From assembly GCA_016808115.1 (NCBI GenBank), contig JAEQBH010004679.1, positions 62,001 to 126,000 of the forward strand: a stretch of DNA of 64,000 nucleotides, in the 5' to 3' direction. This stretch comes from Tetrastigma voinierianum (taxonomy: Eukaryota > Streptophyta > Magnoliopsida > Vitales > Vitaceae). The notes below the pieces were generated by a model, which worked only from the letters and a program-made list of their open reading frames with translations, did no database searches and was not told the DNA's origin. Shown here piece after piece: positions 12,546-22,857 of the stretch. Position 1 is the first letter of the stretch; every line of letters starts with the position of its first letter. The position numbers and the translations under genes were made by a program.

Positions 12546-13000
12546 CATCTAAAGCTTTTTTTTTTTACTCCAAAAAGTCATTTTTTTAGATTTAGCTAAA
12601 GTTTTAGATAGAGCATCTCGGTGAATCTAAAGTTTTATCTATTCTAAATCTATTCTAATTTTACCATTTCTCTTATTTAATAATTACATCATATACCCTT
12701 CATTTATCTATATCTCACTCCATACACTATAAATTTTATTTAAAAATATAAACATAAATATAAATAAATATTTAATTAAAATTTAAAATAAACAAATATT
12801 TAATTAAAATTTAAAATAAATATAAATATTTAATTAAAAATAAAAAATAAAAATAAATAAACTAGTATATTCCAGTGGTGAAAATTTTAGAAGTTACTAA
12901 ATATATTTATAGGAAAGAAACTTGTAAAGAATTGGGGTTGGAGGGTAAAATGGTAAATATAGTTTAAGGAGGCTAAAAGCATTAGATTTTAGCCTTTGGG
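12546..13000. repeat. AT-rich MITE-like segment with short tandem repeats
   Basis: It contains GAGCATCTCGGTGAATCTAA near 12611, typical of small plant MITE ends. Three near-copies of a roughly 30-bp unit (TATTTAATTAAAATTTAAAA) lie at about 12765-12845, and a short inverted phrase GGCTAAAAGCATTAGATTTT/AGCC at 12971-12994. No protein is coded. The ends are not secure. Confidence 0.4.
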
Positions 13001-13005
13001 TGTAA

Positions 13006-13193
13006 AGCGACATCGTTTTATCTGTTCTTTTTAAAATGCATATATAAAAACGGCGTCGTTTGGGCTTCCCGGAAGTCCAAAAGCGATGTCGTTTTGAATC
13101 GATGTCACTTATTCAAGCGATGCAGTTTTGGACTCTGGAAACCAGCTTGGCGTCTTTGCTTGTGGTTAAAAAAAACAAAAACGACGTTTCGTT
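13006..13193 (+). promoter_or_regulatory. Possible promoter: TATA-like site with ACGTCGTTTT-type motifs
   Basis: Four variants of a GACGTCGTTTT motif lie within 190 bp: GCGACATCGTTTT (13008), AACGGCGTCGTTT (13049), GCGATGTCGTTTT (13083) and AACGACGTTTCGTT (13179). A TATA-like TATATAAAAA sits at about 13041. Downstream are a purine-rich leader (13270-13320) and a candidate 5' splice site AGGAGGTAAAAA near 13417. An open frame at 13060-13413 shows no known domain and may just be leader sequence. No downstream exons were recognised, so this is a weak candidate for an orphan or repeat-borne promoter. Confidence 0.25.
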
Positions 13194-13429
13194 CTCTGAC
13201 GAAGCGGCGTGGTTTGTAGGCTTAAAAAGCGAAATTAAATGCCTGGATGTTATGTTCGGGCAAACCAAAAATCGAGAAGAAGGAAGAAGAAGAGGAAGAG
13301 AAAGGGAGGGAGGAAGAAGTGCAGGCGTAGGGAGAAGGCAAACTGGGTCGCGTAGAGGTGGTCTGGAGTTTGCAGTCGGCGGCTTGGCATCTTTCACTCG
13401 GCTGCGAGCCTGAGAGGAGGTAAAAAAAT

Positions 13430-14150
13430 CTCAGATCCAACGGCACTCGGCGCCGGTTTATGATCCAACCTCTCTTTTTTTAAGAGTAGTTTTCTTCTTC
13501 AAAAAATCTCAAATCCAACCTCTCTTTTGCATTTTCTGGTTTATGGATATTGTTGTTTGTGATTTGAATATGAAAATCACGGGTATTGCACTGTTTGGTT
13601 GTTCTTTGGGCTTTTCAGATTTTTTTTTGTTACCAGAACTCAAGATTCCATTCTCTTGAATTTGAACCCCAACGGTCATATTGTTGAGGCCAAAAATGCA
13701 TTTCCTTATTCAATCGGTAATGTGATGAAGGCAGTGATCAACTATGTTGCCAGCATTTGGCGATCATTGTTAAACCGACCTATTTTGCTCTGGTTTGCTC
13801 CAGCTCTTTGAATCCCGGTTATTAACTTTTGCTCAGGTTTTGCTACAACATTTGGGTGCATCGCATAGACGATTCAAAGCAGGGATATTATCTCTTTCCA
13901 TATCTTGAAACTATTCACAATCATCCCCAAGCGTTCAAATCCGCTCTCTCGAAATATAATTAAATCCATGATATTATTAGCATTTGCTACTTCATTCTCA
14001 TTTATTTCTTTAATTGATTGGTATAAAAATTAAATCATTAAGAATATGTAAATTTTTAGTAATTTTATTATATTTGATTTTCTTTGAGATTTTTCATTAG
14101 ATAATAAATATAAGAAAATTATTTTCCTTAACATTTTTTTAATTTCCTAA
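13430..14150. other. Noncoding stretch, no recognisable gene
   Basis: It is AT-rich with a short frame at 13599-13811 lacking known motifs. The last 100 bases (ATATAAGAAAATTATTTTCC and following) repeat part of the adjacent MITE in the opposite sense, suggesting an older nested or inverted copy. Confidence 0.4.
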
Positions 14151-14473
14151 GGCTTCATTTGGAACCTAAAAAGCATTAGGGAAAGAAAAAAATACTAAGA
14201 AAAATGATTTTCTCATATTTATGTTTCAGCATGGAAAATATAAAAGAAAATAAAAAATAATCAAAATTTCTCAAAATTTTACATATTTTTAAATTTCTTA
14301 GTCTTTGTATACTAGAGAGAAACAAATAAAATGAGTTTGAATAAATGTATAGATTGAATTTATTAAATTAAAGTCTATTTTTTATTTTCCTCAATTTTCT
14401 TTCCTTCCACTTTTCCTTTCTATTTTCCTTAATGTTTTCTTTTCTTAGTACTTTCGGAGTTTCAAACCAAGCC
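14151..14473. mobile_element. MITE with GGCTTSRTTTGGAACC-type inverted ends
   Basis: The left end GGCTTCATTTGGAACC (14151-14166) and the reverse complement of the right end (GGCTTGGTTTGAAACTCC, 14456-14473) form imperfect terminal inverted repeats around about 290 bp of AT-rich noncoding DNA. The size and structure fit a non-autonomous DNA transposon, possibly hAT-related from the end sequence. It abuts the truncated end of the UGT fragment on its right. The target-site duplication was not resolved. Confidence 0.6.
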
Positions 14474-15009
14474 ATAGTGTTTTCCAATAACCAAATACAA
14501 CCAAAAGATATCAGGGAAATAAACAGCAAGGCATTTGATAATGCCAAGGGCGGGCAGGGAGGCAGGGGTTCATCCGCTCATACCGTACGTAACAATCCTA
14601 GGAACACCAAAAGAATCGCAACAGTCAAGCGTCCAGCCGAGGAAGACGTCGAAGATTACAGCAATGGGAGGACAGCCACTCTCAAACATATCTCTGAAAT
14701 CCTCATAAATGGTTCTTTGAGCTTTTGGTCAACTGGATGAGAAATCAGGAGATCTTCTGAGGAAATCAGCAGTGTTCTCCTATCCCTTTCAATAGTCCTT
14801 CAACTCCGAAATGGGATGATGGAAGTAAGATTTCTGGGGTTTTGGAACTGAAATGGATTCCTGGAAGAATTTGCCAGGGTGGTGATGATGGTGACGTTGA
14901 TGCCTCGCGAACGAAAGAGCGGCGGGAGAGGTCTAGCATTGGGAGGTGTGGCTTGTGCCATGAAAGGGAAGATCACTATACGGAGAGGTGAGAAGTGTTG
15001 CAGACTCAT
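14474..15009 (-). pseudogene. UDP-glycosyltransferase N-terminal pseudogene
   Basis: Family 1 UGTs move a sugar from a UDP-sugar to small molecules such as flavonoids and hormones in the cytosol. The minus strand starts MSLQHFSPLRIVIFPFMAQA and continues with GINVTIITTLANSSR, the classic first strand and loop of the acceptor-binding domain (normally FPFMAQGH, with the catalytic His here lost: QATPPN). After a frame change it reads LKEPFMRI, then FESGCPPIAVIFDVFLGWTL and GVPRIVTYGMS, which matches the middle of the N-terminal domain of UGT90-like proteins. The C-terminal half, including the PSPG sugar-donor box, is missing beyond the MITE at 14151-14473. At least two frame changes confirm it is dead. 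It is related to, but not a direct copy of, the UGT relic at 36.3-37.6 kb. Confidence 0.75.
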
Positions 15010-15039
15010 TATTGATGGTGGTGATAGGCTAGGGTGATT

Positions 15040-16005
15040 ACAGAAAAAATATTCAAGTGGGTTTTATAGATAGTATAGGATACTTATCATTAAATTCAAA
15101 TTTCAAATTCAACCGAAGAAATATTTGGGTTTTATGTTCATTCAATGAAAAATATTTGGTAAATATTTGGGTTTTTTGTCCATTCAAACAAAAATATTTT
15201 GGTTTTATGCCCATTGAAAGAAAAATATTTGGGTTTTAAACTTGTCATTAAATTCTTTAAATTCAAATTCAAATTCAACCGAAGAAATATTTGGTTAAAT
15301 ATTTGGGTTTTATGTCCATTCAAAGAAAATTAATTGGGTTTTATGTCAATTCAAAGAAGAAATATTTGGTTAAATAACTTGATGTTTTGTAAATCTAACC
15401 CTTCCCATGTTTTTCCTTATTTGGACAAAAATGTCCTTCACCATTTTATATATTTACATATATATTTGAAAAGTAAATGTTTTACAAAGAATGATGAGGT
15501 TATTTTATCAAAATTATGTCAAAAATTAAGAACAGTTAATTTCAGAAATTTTGTTTTTAAATGTTCTTTTAATTAAATCACCCTTTAAAGAATGATTTCT
15601 TTATTTATAGGAATAGTTAAATAATCAAATGATTTAATTTTCTCCCCATTAAGTAATCATTACCTTATTTATAAGAGCTATTTACTATTTCTTTGATATT
15701 TTAAGGATTTTAATTAATTTTCTTATCTATCTTCAAGAATCTCATCAAAGCGATTACATTTTTGTTCCAATGATGATGGTGTGAAGGAGACGATTCTTGA
15801 AGGTGACTCTTGGCTTATTTTGGACATGTCCATTCAAAGAATAAATATTTGGTTAAATAACCCAATATTTTCTAAAAATAACTTATTTTGGACAAAAATG
15901 TCCTTCAACATTTTATATATTTACACATCTTTAAAAAAAATGTTATTTTACAAAGAATAATAAGGGTATTCTTATCAAAATGATGTCAAAAATTAAAGAA
16001 GGGTT
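15040..16005. repeat. AT-rich tandem and direct repeats
   Basis: A unit of about 32 bp (AATATTTGGGTTTTATGTCC plus ATTCAAAGAA) recurs about seven times with gaps between 15115 and 15375. The longer segment 15368-15535 (TTGGTTAAATAA, GGACAAAAATGTCCTTCA, TTTTACAAAGAAT, ATTATGTCAAAAATTA) recurs at 15850-15998, giving a direct repeat pair about 480 bp apart. Short frames here follow the repeat period and are not genes. Confidence 0.65.
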
Positions 16006-16514
16006 AGATTTATTGGTTTTCAAAAGTTCTCAACCATTCAAAGTTTTAGTTTTCTCCTCGTTAAGAAATCATCTCCTTCTCATTCATTTACCACTTGAGC
16101 TAGACCAGTTCAAGCGTGGATCTCTTGCAACCTTCAATTCCTTTACCACTTAAGTCAAACTTCAAGGGCTATTCAAATGAGATTAAAAAAAAAATTATAT
16201 TCTCTCAAATCACATTTGATTAATATAACACACATATATATCATGCCCTGATTGCAATGACAAGTACAAAATTATGAAGATATTATCAGCTTTTAGGCGT
16301 AGCGATGTAGTCGGATTCGAATTCAATGGGAGCGAGATTAGTACTATAAGTTTTACAAATTTTTTTAAAGCAGCCTTCAACTCAATGGCTTAATATTTAG
16401 AAATTTCGATTGAAGTAGTATAGCATTTGATTAATTTCTAAAATACAATGGGGAAATTATTTTCAAAAAAACTTGAGTGGAGGCAAATGCCCCCATTGGG
16501 CATTGCTTAGATCC
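16006..16514. other. Noncoding stretch, no recognisable gene
   Basis: It is AT-rich. The phrase GGAGGCAAATGCCCCCATTG (16479-16498) has a short palindromic core and recalls similar phrases near 30945. Nothing codes here. The Harbinger relic becomes readable only from about 16517. Confidence 0.4.
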
Positions 16515-16516
16515 AC

Positions 16517-16567
16517 CGTTATATTCATTGCAATTATCAAAGGATCAACACGTTATTGAGAGAAACA
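16517..16567 (+). pseudogene. PIF/Harbinger transposase fragment, left of CACTA insertion
   Basis: In one + strand frame this short piece reads TVIFIAIIKGSTRY, stop, E, and then breaks at the CACTA element. Harbinger-type (DDE_4/Plant_tran) transposases have a conserved stretch like FAIIKGPARYWEK immediately before the DIMxxCIIMHNMIIEDE segment, so the stop here is a Trp codon changed TGG to TGA. Removing the CACTA element and one ACA duplication joins this frame to the fragment at 29239 in phase. The transposase normally excises and inserts the element at TWA sites. Upstream catalytic parts are missing. Confidence 0.6.
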
Positions 16568-16819
16568 CACTATAAGAAAATTGAGTAAAATGCATTCCTT
16601 GTTGAAAATGTCAAAGGCATGTCTCGAAGCTACCTCAATTACAAAGGCCTATAGAACCTGTCTCTATCACACTAGTGCGATACAATTTTAAATTTATAAT
16701 ATATAGAAGACATTTATTGCTTAATTAAAACAAAATTTTATTTTTACATACATACAGATTCCTAATTCAAATGTCGGATGTCATTGTAAGTTATATGGAT
16801 CTCCTCATCATGGTACAAT

Positions 16820-17482
16820 TGCTGATGGTTATGGGTACCATGGGCCCCGAAGCTCAGATTGCACCTAGTCAGTGACCTTTGAGAGCTGATAGGACTGAGC
16901 CCCAGCCGGTAGCCTATGAGCCGCCGTCCGATCTCAGCTCAGTGCCTCGATGGGACTAGGCCCAAAAGCCAGTCGGCCCAAGAACGCCTGGTGCCCGGGC
17001 ACCTCTTATCCTAGATGCCTTTTCACCCAAGTATTTTCTTTCCCGATCGGCAACTCCGCAAGCAAGCGCCAATCAGCTCTTCATGTCCTAGTAAATGTAC
17101 TACTAGAATCAATCACCTTGTCTCGATGGAATAGGAAGGCCTCTCAACGATGGCCCCTGTCGGAAACGAGTTATAAAGAAGAACAAATCATCATTCGAAA
17201 TAAAAGCCACGCTTCCCACATCTTTGTAGGAAGAAATGGATTCCTCTCCGGGAAAAGAAGATGGATCTCTTTCTCCTTCATAAAAGCAAATCATACCAAA
17301 TGGGAATGCAGGAGTCTTGATTGAGATAACTGCTGCTCTGGCTCTAAGTCTTTGAAAAGAGCCTTTGCCATCGGAGGAGCGACGGAACACCACCGTCGTC
17401 TTCTTGTTTGTTTTGCAGGTTGCGATTAAGCGGTAGATGCTCAGGCCCGATCCATTGACTCACGAGAATTCGGGAAGCTACA
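16820..17482 (+). repeat. 5' LTR of the Tat element
   Basis: It is colinear with 27456-28152: GGTACC followed by GGGCCC-like sequence near the start, GTGCCCGGGCACCTCTTATC (16992/27640), TTTTCACCCAAGTATTTTCT (17020/27670) and GAAGCTACA at the end. It carries the promoter and 5' untranslated RNA of the element. Numerous small indels separate the two LTRs, so the insertion is not recent. Confidence 0.8.
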
Positions 17483-17484
17483 AT

Positions 17485-17500
17485 TGGCGCCGTGTGGGAA
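17485..17500 (+). other. Primer binding site, tRNA-Arg type
   Basis: TGGCGCCGTGTGGGAA follows the LTR end (...GCTACA) after two bases. Tat/Ogre elements typically have TGGCGCCGTCTGTGGGAA here, so this copy has lost two bases. It is where the host tRNA primes minus-strand DNA synthesis. Confidence 0.75.
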
Positions 17501-18199
17501 AGCGTAGAATATCTTAGAGATGATCTGTGAGCTTGGGTACACCACTCGGTGATCTCCGATCTGCAAAGCCTTGACCATTCTCGAGCATCCCAGGACCGTC
17601 GAACTCCGCCATGTCCGGCAACCCGGTAAACCTGTGGGACAGTTCCTCACGTGGCGCATGAGGAGATGGAGCGAAATAGGAGGCGCGATGGCCCGAATTA
17701 AACGTGAACCATTTACGAGTAGAAGAGCGGCGCTGAACCAAAGCAGAGTCCAGTACGGGCGGGAACTGAGGTGTTGCAGGTGAGCGATATGCAGCGATAA
17801 AGGAAAGAGCGGAGCACCTTTCGATCATGTGATCGTCAAGCTGATGGCTCTCTTCGGACAACTCTCACTTCCCGTTGCTCGCACCCACACGAGGCAATGA
17901 GAAGCTAGAATCGAAGAGACCTCGCCAGCGATCCGGCCAGGCTATGAATGGAGCGGCGCCGAATGCGAAAAGAGGGCGGATAAGCCCGTTCTAATTGGCC
18001 CTGAACATATTGCCTGCCGGTTAGAACGCCCATTTCTACATACATGGTATCCATCCGGGGCGCCCCCCGTCCCGCATGCAGCCCTTTATCCCCCTGTTCA
18101 AGGACCCTATGACATGTTGTCCTCCCCTTTGGGCCAGCATATTTTCGACTATGAACCTCCTCGCGGATTCGTTATTCCGCCATTTGCTATGTCTGTGGC

Positions 18200-18720
18200 T
18201 CCTCCCGTCCGTCTGATCACATGTGCACTTCAACCAGCGTGATCCTCAATGCTGGGGATGATAGACTTCTATGTAAAGTGTTCCTGGCCAGCCTCAAAGG
18301 CCCAACTTTGGCTTGGTTCCACAAGCTTGCTAGAGGGTCGATAAACTCATTCGTGAGTTGTGGTTGCGTTCGTTTGCGATATTTGTGCTTTCGATCCGGG
18401 CGAAGAAAGGAATATCGGCTCCTCAAGCTATCCTCAAGCGAGAAGACAAATCCGTTCGGGACCGCGCGCGAAGTTTGAATGGTATCGGCCAGTTGATATT
18501 CTGATATGGATGTGGTCCTGCAAAACTTCCAAAGAAGCTTTGGACTGACCACCCCGTTTTTCTAGTCTTTATCCCTAGATCCCCCCGCAACCATGGAAGA
18601 ATTATATCGACGGGCAGATAAGTTCTCCTTGGCTGGAAGAACGACATTCGAGACCACCTCGCAAACATAATGAGAACCGCAGTGGTGGCCCAGGAACATA
18701 AGGCTGTTCAAAGATAAAGT
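18200..18720 (+). pseudogene. Tat gag capsid domain relic
   Basis: Gag forms the particle that packages element RNA. Three + strand frames together give KVFLASLKGPTLAWFHKLAR then GSIN (18277-18345), FVCDICAFDPGEERN (18363-18410), LKLSSSEKTNPFGTARE (18424-18474) and, in another frame, DVVLQNFQRSFG and YRRADKFS (18505-18630). This is the Retrotrans_gag layout of plant Tat elements (ASLKGPALTWF, then FxQYMC, then ESIRDFxxRF). At least three frame changes occur. Sequence 17501-18200 should hold the gag N-terminus but no secure motif remains. Confidence 0.7.
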
Positions 18721-18857
18721 AGCAGAACAAGGGTGAGAATCGCTCGACGGTGAGTCAGCGAAAGAGCCCCCGAGTTCCTCCTCTCAACATCGCATGGCCA
18801 GAGCTCCTGCCTCATTCGGGACCTCCTCGACTTCAAGTGGCCCCCACCCATGAGGGC

Positions 18858-19160
18858 GGGTCCAGACCAGCGCAATAGATCCCTAAGGTGCGATTATCAT
18901 AGGGACCATGGCCACGAAACCAACCATTGCCAGAAAGCGAGTTCCTGGTGGAAAAACACTTATTGAATTTGGGCACCTCAGAAGATATATACGGGAGCCG
19001 ATCAATGGGGTAGCATTCGCCCCCACAGCTGACACGGTCATTGTTGGTATTGAGCATGCCTCGACGTCCCGACAAGCCATCAACTTTATACTAGGGGGAC
19101 GATCGATGCTTGATGTCAGTCCAGGCGAAAATATACTACGTCGCGCCGATTGAGCCGGGG
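18858..19160 (+). pseudogene. Tat gag zinc-knuckle region
   Basis: A + frame has CDYHRDHGHETNHC (18889-18930). This is the variant knuckle C-x2-H-x4-H-x4-C used in plant Tat gag instead of CCHC, and it binds element RNA. It is followed by LIEFGHLRRYIREP and, after the spacer, by FILGG, which normally precedes the protease. A frame change lies between the knuckle and LIEFGHL. The knuckle ligands themselves are intact. Confidence 0.65.
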
Positions 19161-19199
19161 TGAACGAGTCGGTAGCGAAAACATCACGATAGTTTAGTA

Positions 19200-19610
19200 G
19201 GTTGTGACCCTATATCCCTTCCTCATCAGCCCTACCAAGGTCATTACACCTCATTCTGTGCACTTGTACTTCTTTGTCGGTATTAACGATTTTACGATGT
19301 ACACGGGGGTCCTCGTCGATCTAGGCAGTCGCGACGTTTACTCGCCTCCATTTAAGTCGCTGATCATCTGGAGTTCATGGCAAGGTTTCTAGGTTTAATG
19401 GGGCTACCACATTGACAGTTGGGGATATCGCCTTTCCCGTCCAAGTGGGTCCAATAATTCAACAAGTAATATTCTCGGTGGTAGAGGATTTGGGGCCATA
19501 CAATGCCATCCTAGGCCGGGCCTGGCTACACTCCATGAAAGCGATAACATCCACGTACCACCAAACAATCAGCTACCTAACTGCGTCCGAGCAAGTCGAC
19601 CTTTAGGGAA
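19200..19610 (+). pseudogene. Tat aspartic protease relic
   Basis: The frame at 19204-19392 gives HSVHLYFFVGINDFTMYTGV then LVDLGSRDVYSPP, where LVDxGS is the retroviral-type catalytic motif (usually VDPGSSAD). After a frame change FNGATTLTVGDIAFPVQVGP and VEDLGPYNAILGRAWLH (19395-19530) complete the domain, ending STYHQTISYLT. The enzyme cleaves the polyprotein. The catalytic D and G remain, but the domain is split by a stop and a frameshift. Confidence 0.75.
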
Positions 19611-20039
19611 GTCAGTTAACCGCACGACAATGCTATCAGCTCTCAATACAAGGACGCGAATAAGGGGAATGCGCCGGTGAACCATCCCTTGAGGGTCAAC
19701 CTCAGCAATAGCAATCTGCAGTCATCGCGATGGAGGGGACGAAGGCGCCGTGATTGATCCCATAGCAACCATCCCTTTATGGACCGGATAGATGCATCTA
19801 TGTTAGTACCCTCTTGTCCGAGGAGGGGAAGGACCAATTATGCCTCGTGATACAGTTAAATGCTGATATATTTGCTTGGACTCATGCAAATATGACCGGA
19901 ATAAGCCGCGCATGCCTCGCCTGATTGTTAAGCGTTGCCCGTCCGCCATGCTAGGTTGGGCAAAAGTGATACGCTTTCACCCCGGATCGCCTTGGTCATC
20001 CGGATCGGTCGGTAATCTTAACGAGAATGGATTTATCGA

Positions 20040-20520
20040 GTAGTTAATACTGAATGGCTGTGCGTGGTAGTTGTCCCAAAGAAGGGGAACAAATGGAGAG
20101 TATGTGTGGACTACACGGACCTCAATGACGCATGTCCAAAAGACAACTTCCCCCTGCCCCGCATATATCAGCTTGTAGACGCTTTGATAGGGCACGGTAT
20201 GCTATCCTTTCTGGACGCCTTCTCGGGATACCACGGATCCCATGCACCCCAGATCTGAGAAAAACATAAGTTCATCCTCCCCATGGACTCTACTGTTACA
20301 ATGTGATGCCTTTCGGCTTAAAGAATGCATGGGCCACCTATCAGAGGTTGGTGACAAAGATGTTTTGATCGTTACTCGGTAGTACAATGGAAGTCTACAT
20401 TGATGATATGCTGGTAAAGTCCAAGCAACGCCGGATCATGACTGCATCTCAGCCAAACCGACCTCTCGAGTATGGTATATGGCTTGAACGCCAAGTGTGC
20501 CTTTAGGGTAGTCGACAGCG
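20040..20520 (+). pseudogene. Tat reverse transcriptase relic
   Basis: CVVVVPKKGNKWRVCVDYTD then LNDACPKDNFPLPRI and GHGMLSFLDAFSGYH (20058-20250) form RT fingers and palm blocks, including the first catalytic Asp in FLDAFSG. After frame changes come YNVMPFGLKNA (20301-20333), ATYQRLV, and STMEVYIDDMLVKSK (20380-20425) with the YIDD catalytic pair. Several stops or frameshifts interrupt it, for example just after GYHGSHAPQI. The order and spacing fit a complete RT core that has since decayed. Confidence 0.85.
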
Positions 20521-21128
20521 GCGATTCATGGCTTTATGGTAACCCGAAGGGAATAGAAGGCCAATCACCGCGCGGCAAGGCCATCTTACAATCCACCGGC
20601 CCCGACTCCGAAGAGATCAGCCTAGTCGGTTTGGCGGCTCTTAAACGCCTTTCCACCGGTTCATGGACGTTTAGAAGCCCCTTATTCACTACCTTGAAAT
20701 TTCTCGGGCTAATGGAATGAGAATGAAGGCCAGTGCATTCGTAGTAATCAAGCAATACGACTAAAGCCCCAGGTCTTGTGAGCCCGGCGGTGACACGCTC
20801 CCATCTACATAACGACCTGATATAGTAGATAAGCATAGATCACTGTTTAAAAATGTGAGGACCCAGCGGTTGAGGTATATTCTTTGTCGACAAATAGTTA
20901 AGCGCGGAAGCAGAGATATAGCCACCTCGAACAAAGGCACATGGCCCTCGGGACGGTTGCCTAAAGCTAGCCCATACTTCGGGCTCGTCCATTGTATTGG
21001 TACTAGCAGATCTTCCTTTCGAGGCCAATTTACAAACCTAATCGTCTCGGGGAGAATACTACCGGGCAATGGAGTTAAGCGAGTATGGAATCCAGTACAA
21101 GCCGAGACTTTCAAAGAAGGGGCAAGTC
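20520..21128 (+). pseudogene. Tat RNase H / connection region
   Basis: Between RT and the second RNase H the expected Ty3/gypsy RNase H is barely readable. GRQRRFMALW and EGNRRPIT at 20515-20580 stand for the FLGYLVTERGIEANP segment. TNQPLR-like and RAMELSEYGIQYKPRLSKKG (21063-21123) mark the end of the domain. Frames on the other strand are shadows. Assignment rests mainly on position. Confidence 0.5.
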
Positions 21129-21640
21129 TTGGTTGACTTCATTACAGAAATTCCGCAGTTAGACACACGCCCCGGTGAAACGGGTTGGTGGACACTCAAC
21201 ATAGATGGGGCTTCCATACAAACCGGGGCGGGCATTGGTCTCCGCACTAACTCTTCCTACCGGGGAGAGAGGATTGAAATCGTAGTAATGACCGGGCTTC
21301 AGCGACCACCACAACGAATCAGAGCAGGCATGATAACCGGACTCAAGCTCCCATTCTCCATGAGTGCTGACAGTCTTTCGATTCAGAGCGATACACAGCT
21401 AGTTGTCGGACAAGTTAACGCATAATTTGAGTCCAAGGAACCCCGAATGACGAAGTATGCTTCCTTAGTCAAACAGAAATTAAAAACCCTCTCAACCTGG
21501 AAACTTGAACATATCCCCCGGGACTGTAATGAGAAGGCTAACGCCTCGTCGTCATGGTTGCCGACACCACCAGAAACCATATTACTCCCTATCTACTATC
21601 GCCCGTACTTCTACCGTATGCCTGGCAAACCAGATAGAGG
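21129..21640 (+). pseudogene. Second (archaeal-type) RNase H of Tat lineage
   Basis: LVDFITEIPQ, then WWTLNIDGASIQTGAGIGL (21129-21245), EIVVMTGLQ, SADSLSIQSDTQLVVGQVNA (21363-21422) and, one frame on, KYASLVKQKLKTLSTWKLEH plus IPRDCNEKANASS give the layout of the additional RNase H that marks the Tat/Ogre lineage. It has WxLxIDGAS at the first catalytic Asp, SDSQLVVxQV in the middle and HIPRxxNxxADALA at the end. Such enzymes remove RNA from RNA/DNA hybrids. A stop after QVNA and indels around 21290-21340 inactivate it. Confidence 0.7.
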
Positions 21641-21739
21641 TCCCCGTCCCGGATGGACCCCATACCTGCCATACTTAGCCAGGAGAATCCCACGACAAGA
21701 GGCAAGGCTCACAAGCCGATTCAACAAATCTAGATCTCC

Positions 21740-22803
21740 ATGATGACCTACGCCTATACAAACGATCTCGGGCAGCCATACCATGTGTCTAACCCTGCCA
21801 GCCAATATATATTAGTTAAATTGCATGAAGGCATATGCAAAAACCATCCGGGGGGAAGAACTCTAGCCCACCGGGCCCACACTCAGGGGTATTATTGGCC
21901 AATTATGAAGTCAGACGCTGCCGACTACGTCAAGTAATGTGACTCTTGTCAACGGATGTCCCCATTCAAATCACGCAAGACTCGGGTTCCATCACTAGCC
22001 CGCGGGCTGCATTCACCACCCGAATCGGAGAACGCGCCCGCTTCCCATCGGGCCTACTAAGAAACTATTATCGTCGCCACTATTATTTCGCAGAATGAAT
22101 AGAGGTCAGCGCCTTCATCAATCAAATATAGAGATGTTACCCGTTTATCCGAAAACATCGTTTCACCGGGGTTCGCATCCCGAGATCAATCGTGATCCGA
22201 TAACGTTGCGCTGACAAATGAGTCTAATGACTTTGCCAGAATTGAAGATAAAAATTTATACTCTACCCCAGATCCACAAAGCAATGGCTGCGTAAGCCTC
22301 TAACAAACCCTATCGATCGCTGAAAACGGTTAGACTTTGCTAAAGGGAAATGGGTGGAAGAACTTCCTGGAGTGCTCTAGGCCTATAGAACCACTGCTCG
22401 AAAGCTAACTAGCATTTCTCCTTTTGCGCTCGCTTACGGGATGGAAGCCGTTATCCCTACCGAGGTTGGTCTGCCCACCATCCAAATAGATACTACCATT
22501 CAAAATGTGAATCAATACCGTGGAGCTGGGACGTAAGTGATTTAGGTCATGAAGTCACGGAACTGCGATAACGCCCTACCACCAACGCCGCCGGTGAACT
22601 CTTATAAATGTGACGTAAAGCCTCGAGTGTTTCGAAGAAAGGACCGGGTCTTGAGCAAAGTTTTCGGTGAATATCAGACTTAATCGCCAGAAATTCCAAC
22701 TCAACTGGAGTCGTACGGCCGGTCCTACGCTATAGATAAAACAGATGGAACCCCTGTACCAAGAATGTGGAATGCCACGCACTTGAAAAGGTATTATCAA
22801 TAA
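21740..22803 (+). pseudogene. Tat integrase relic
   Basis: The zinc-binding HHCC region is clear: KLHEGICKNHPGGRTLAHRA, GYYWPIMKSDAADYVK, then CDSCQR in the next frame (21809-21955). The catalytic core (21990-22400) is too decayed to follow. FALAYGMEAVIPTEVGLPTI (22421-22480) marks the core end, and YKCDVKPRVFRRKDRVLSKV plus DGTPVPRMWNATHLKRYY (22605-22800) the C-terminal DNA-binding part, ending in a natural stop. Integrase inserts element DNA into the chromosome. All three domains are present in order, but the copy is non-functional. Confidence 0.8.
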
Positions 22804-22857
22804 AAGAATATCTTTATTTTTGCCTACTCGCATATCCTCGCATATCTCTTCATTATA

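Noticed and set aside
13060..13413. 117-codon open frame after the TATA-like site
   Set aside because: Low-complexity Arg/Gly/Glu content from a purine tract and no conserved motif; frames on the other strand are equally long.
16820..17482. 5' LTR starting exactly at 16815 next to ATGGT
   Set aside because: Alignment with the 3' LTR places the first TG at 16820; the five bases ACAAT between remain unexplained, so I kept 16820 and reported ATGGT as probable only.
17514..17861. 115-codon minus frame in the Tat leader
   Set aside because: Opposite the gag leader, no known domain, and not at the usual position of Tat antisense ORFs.
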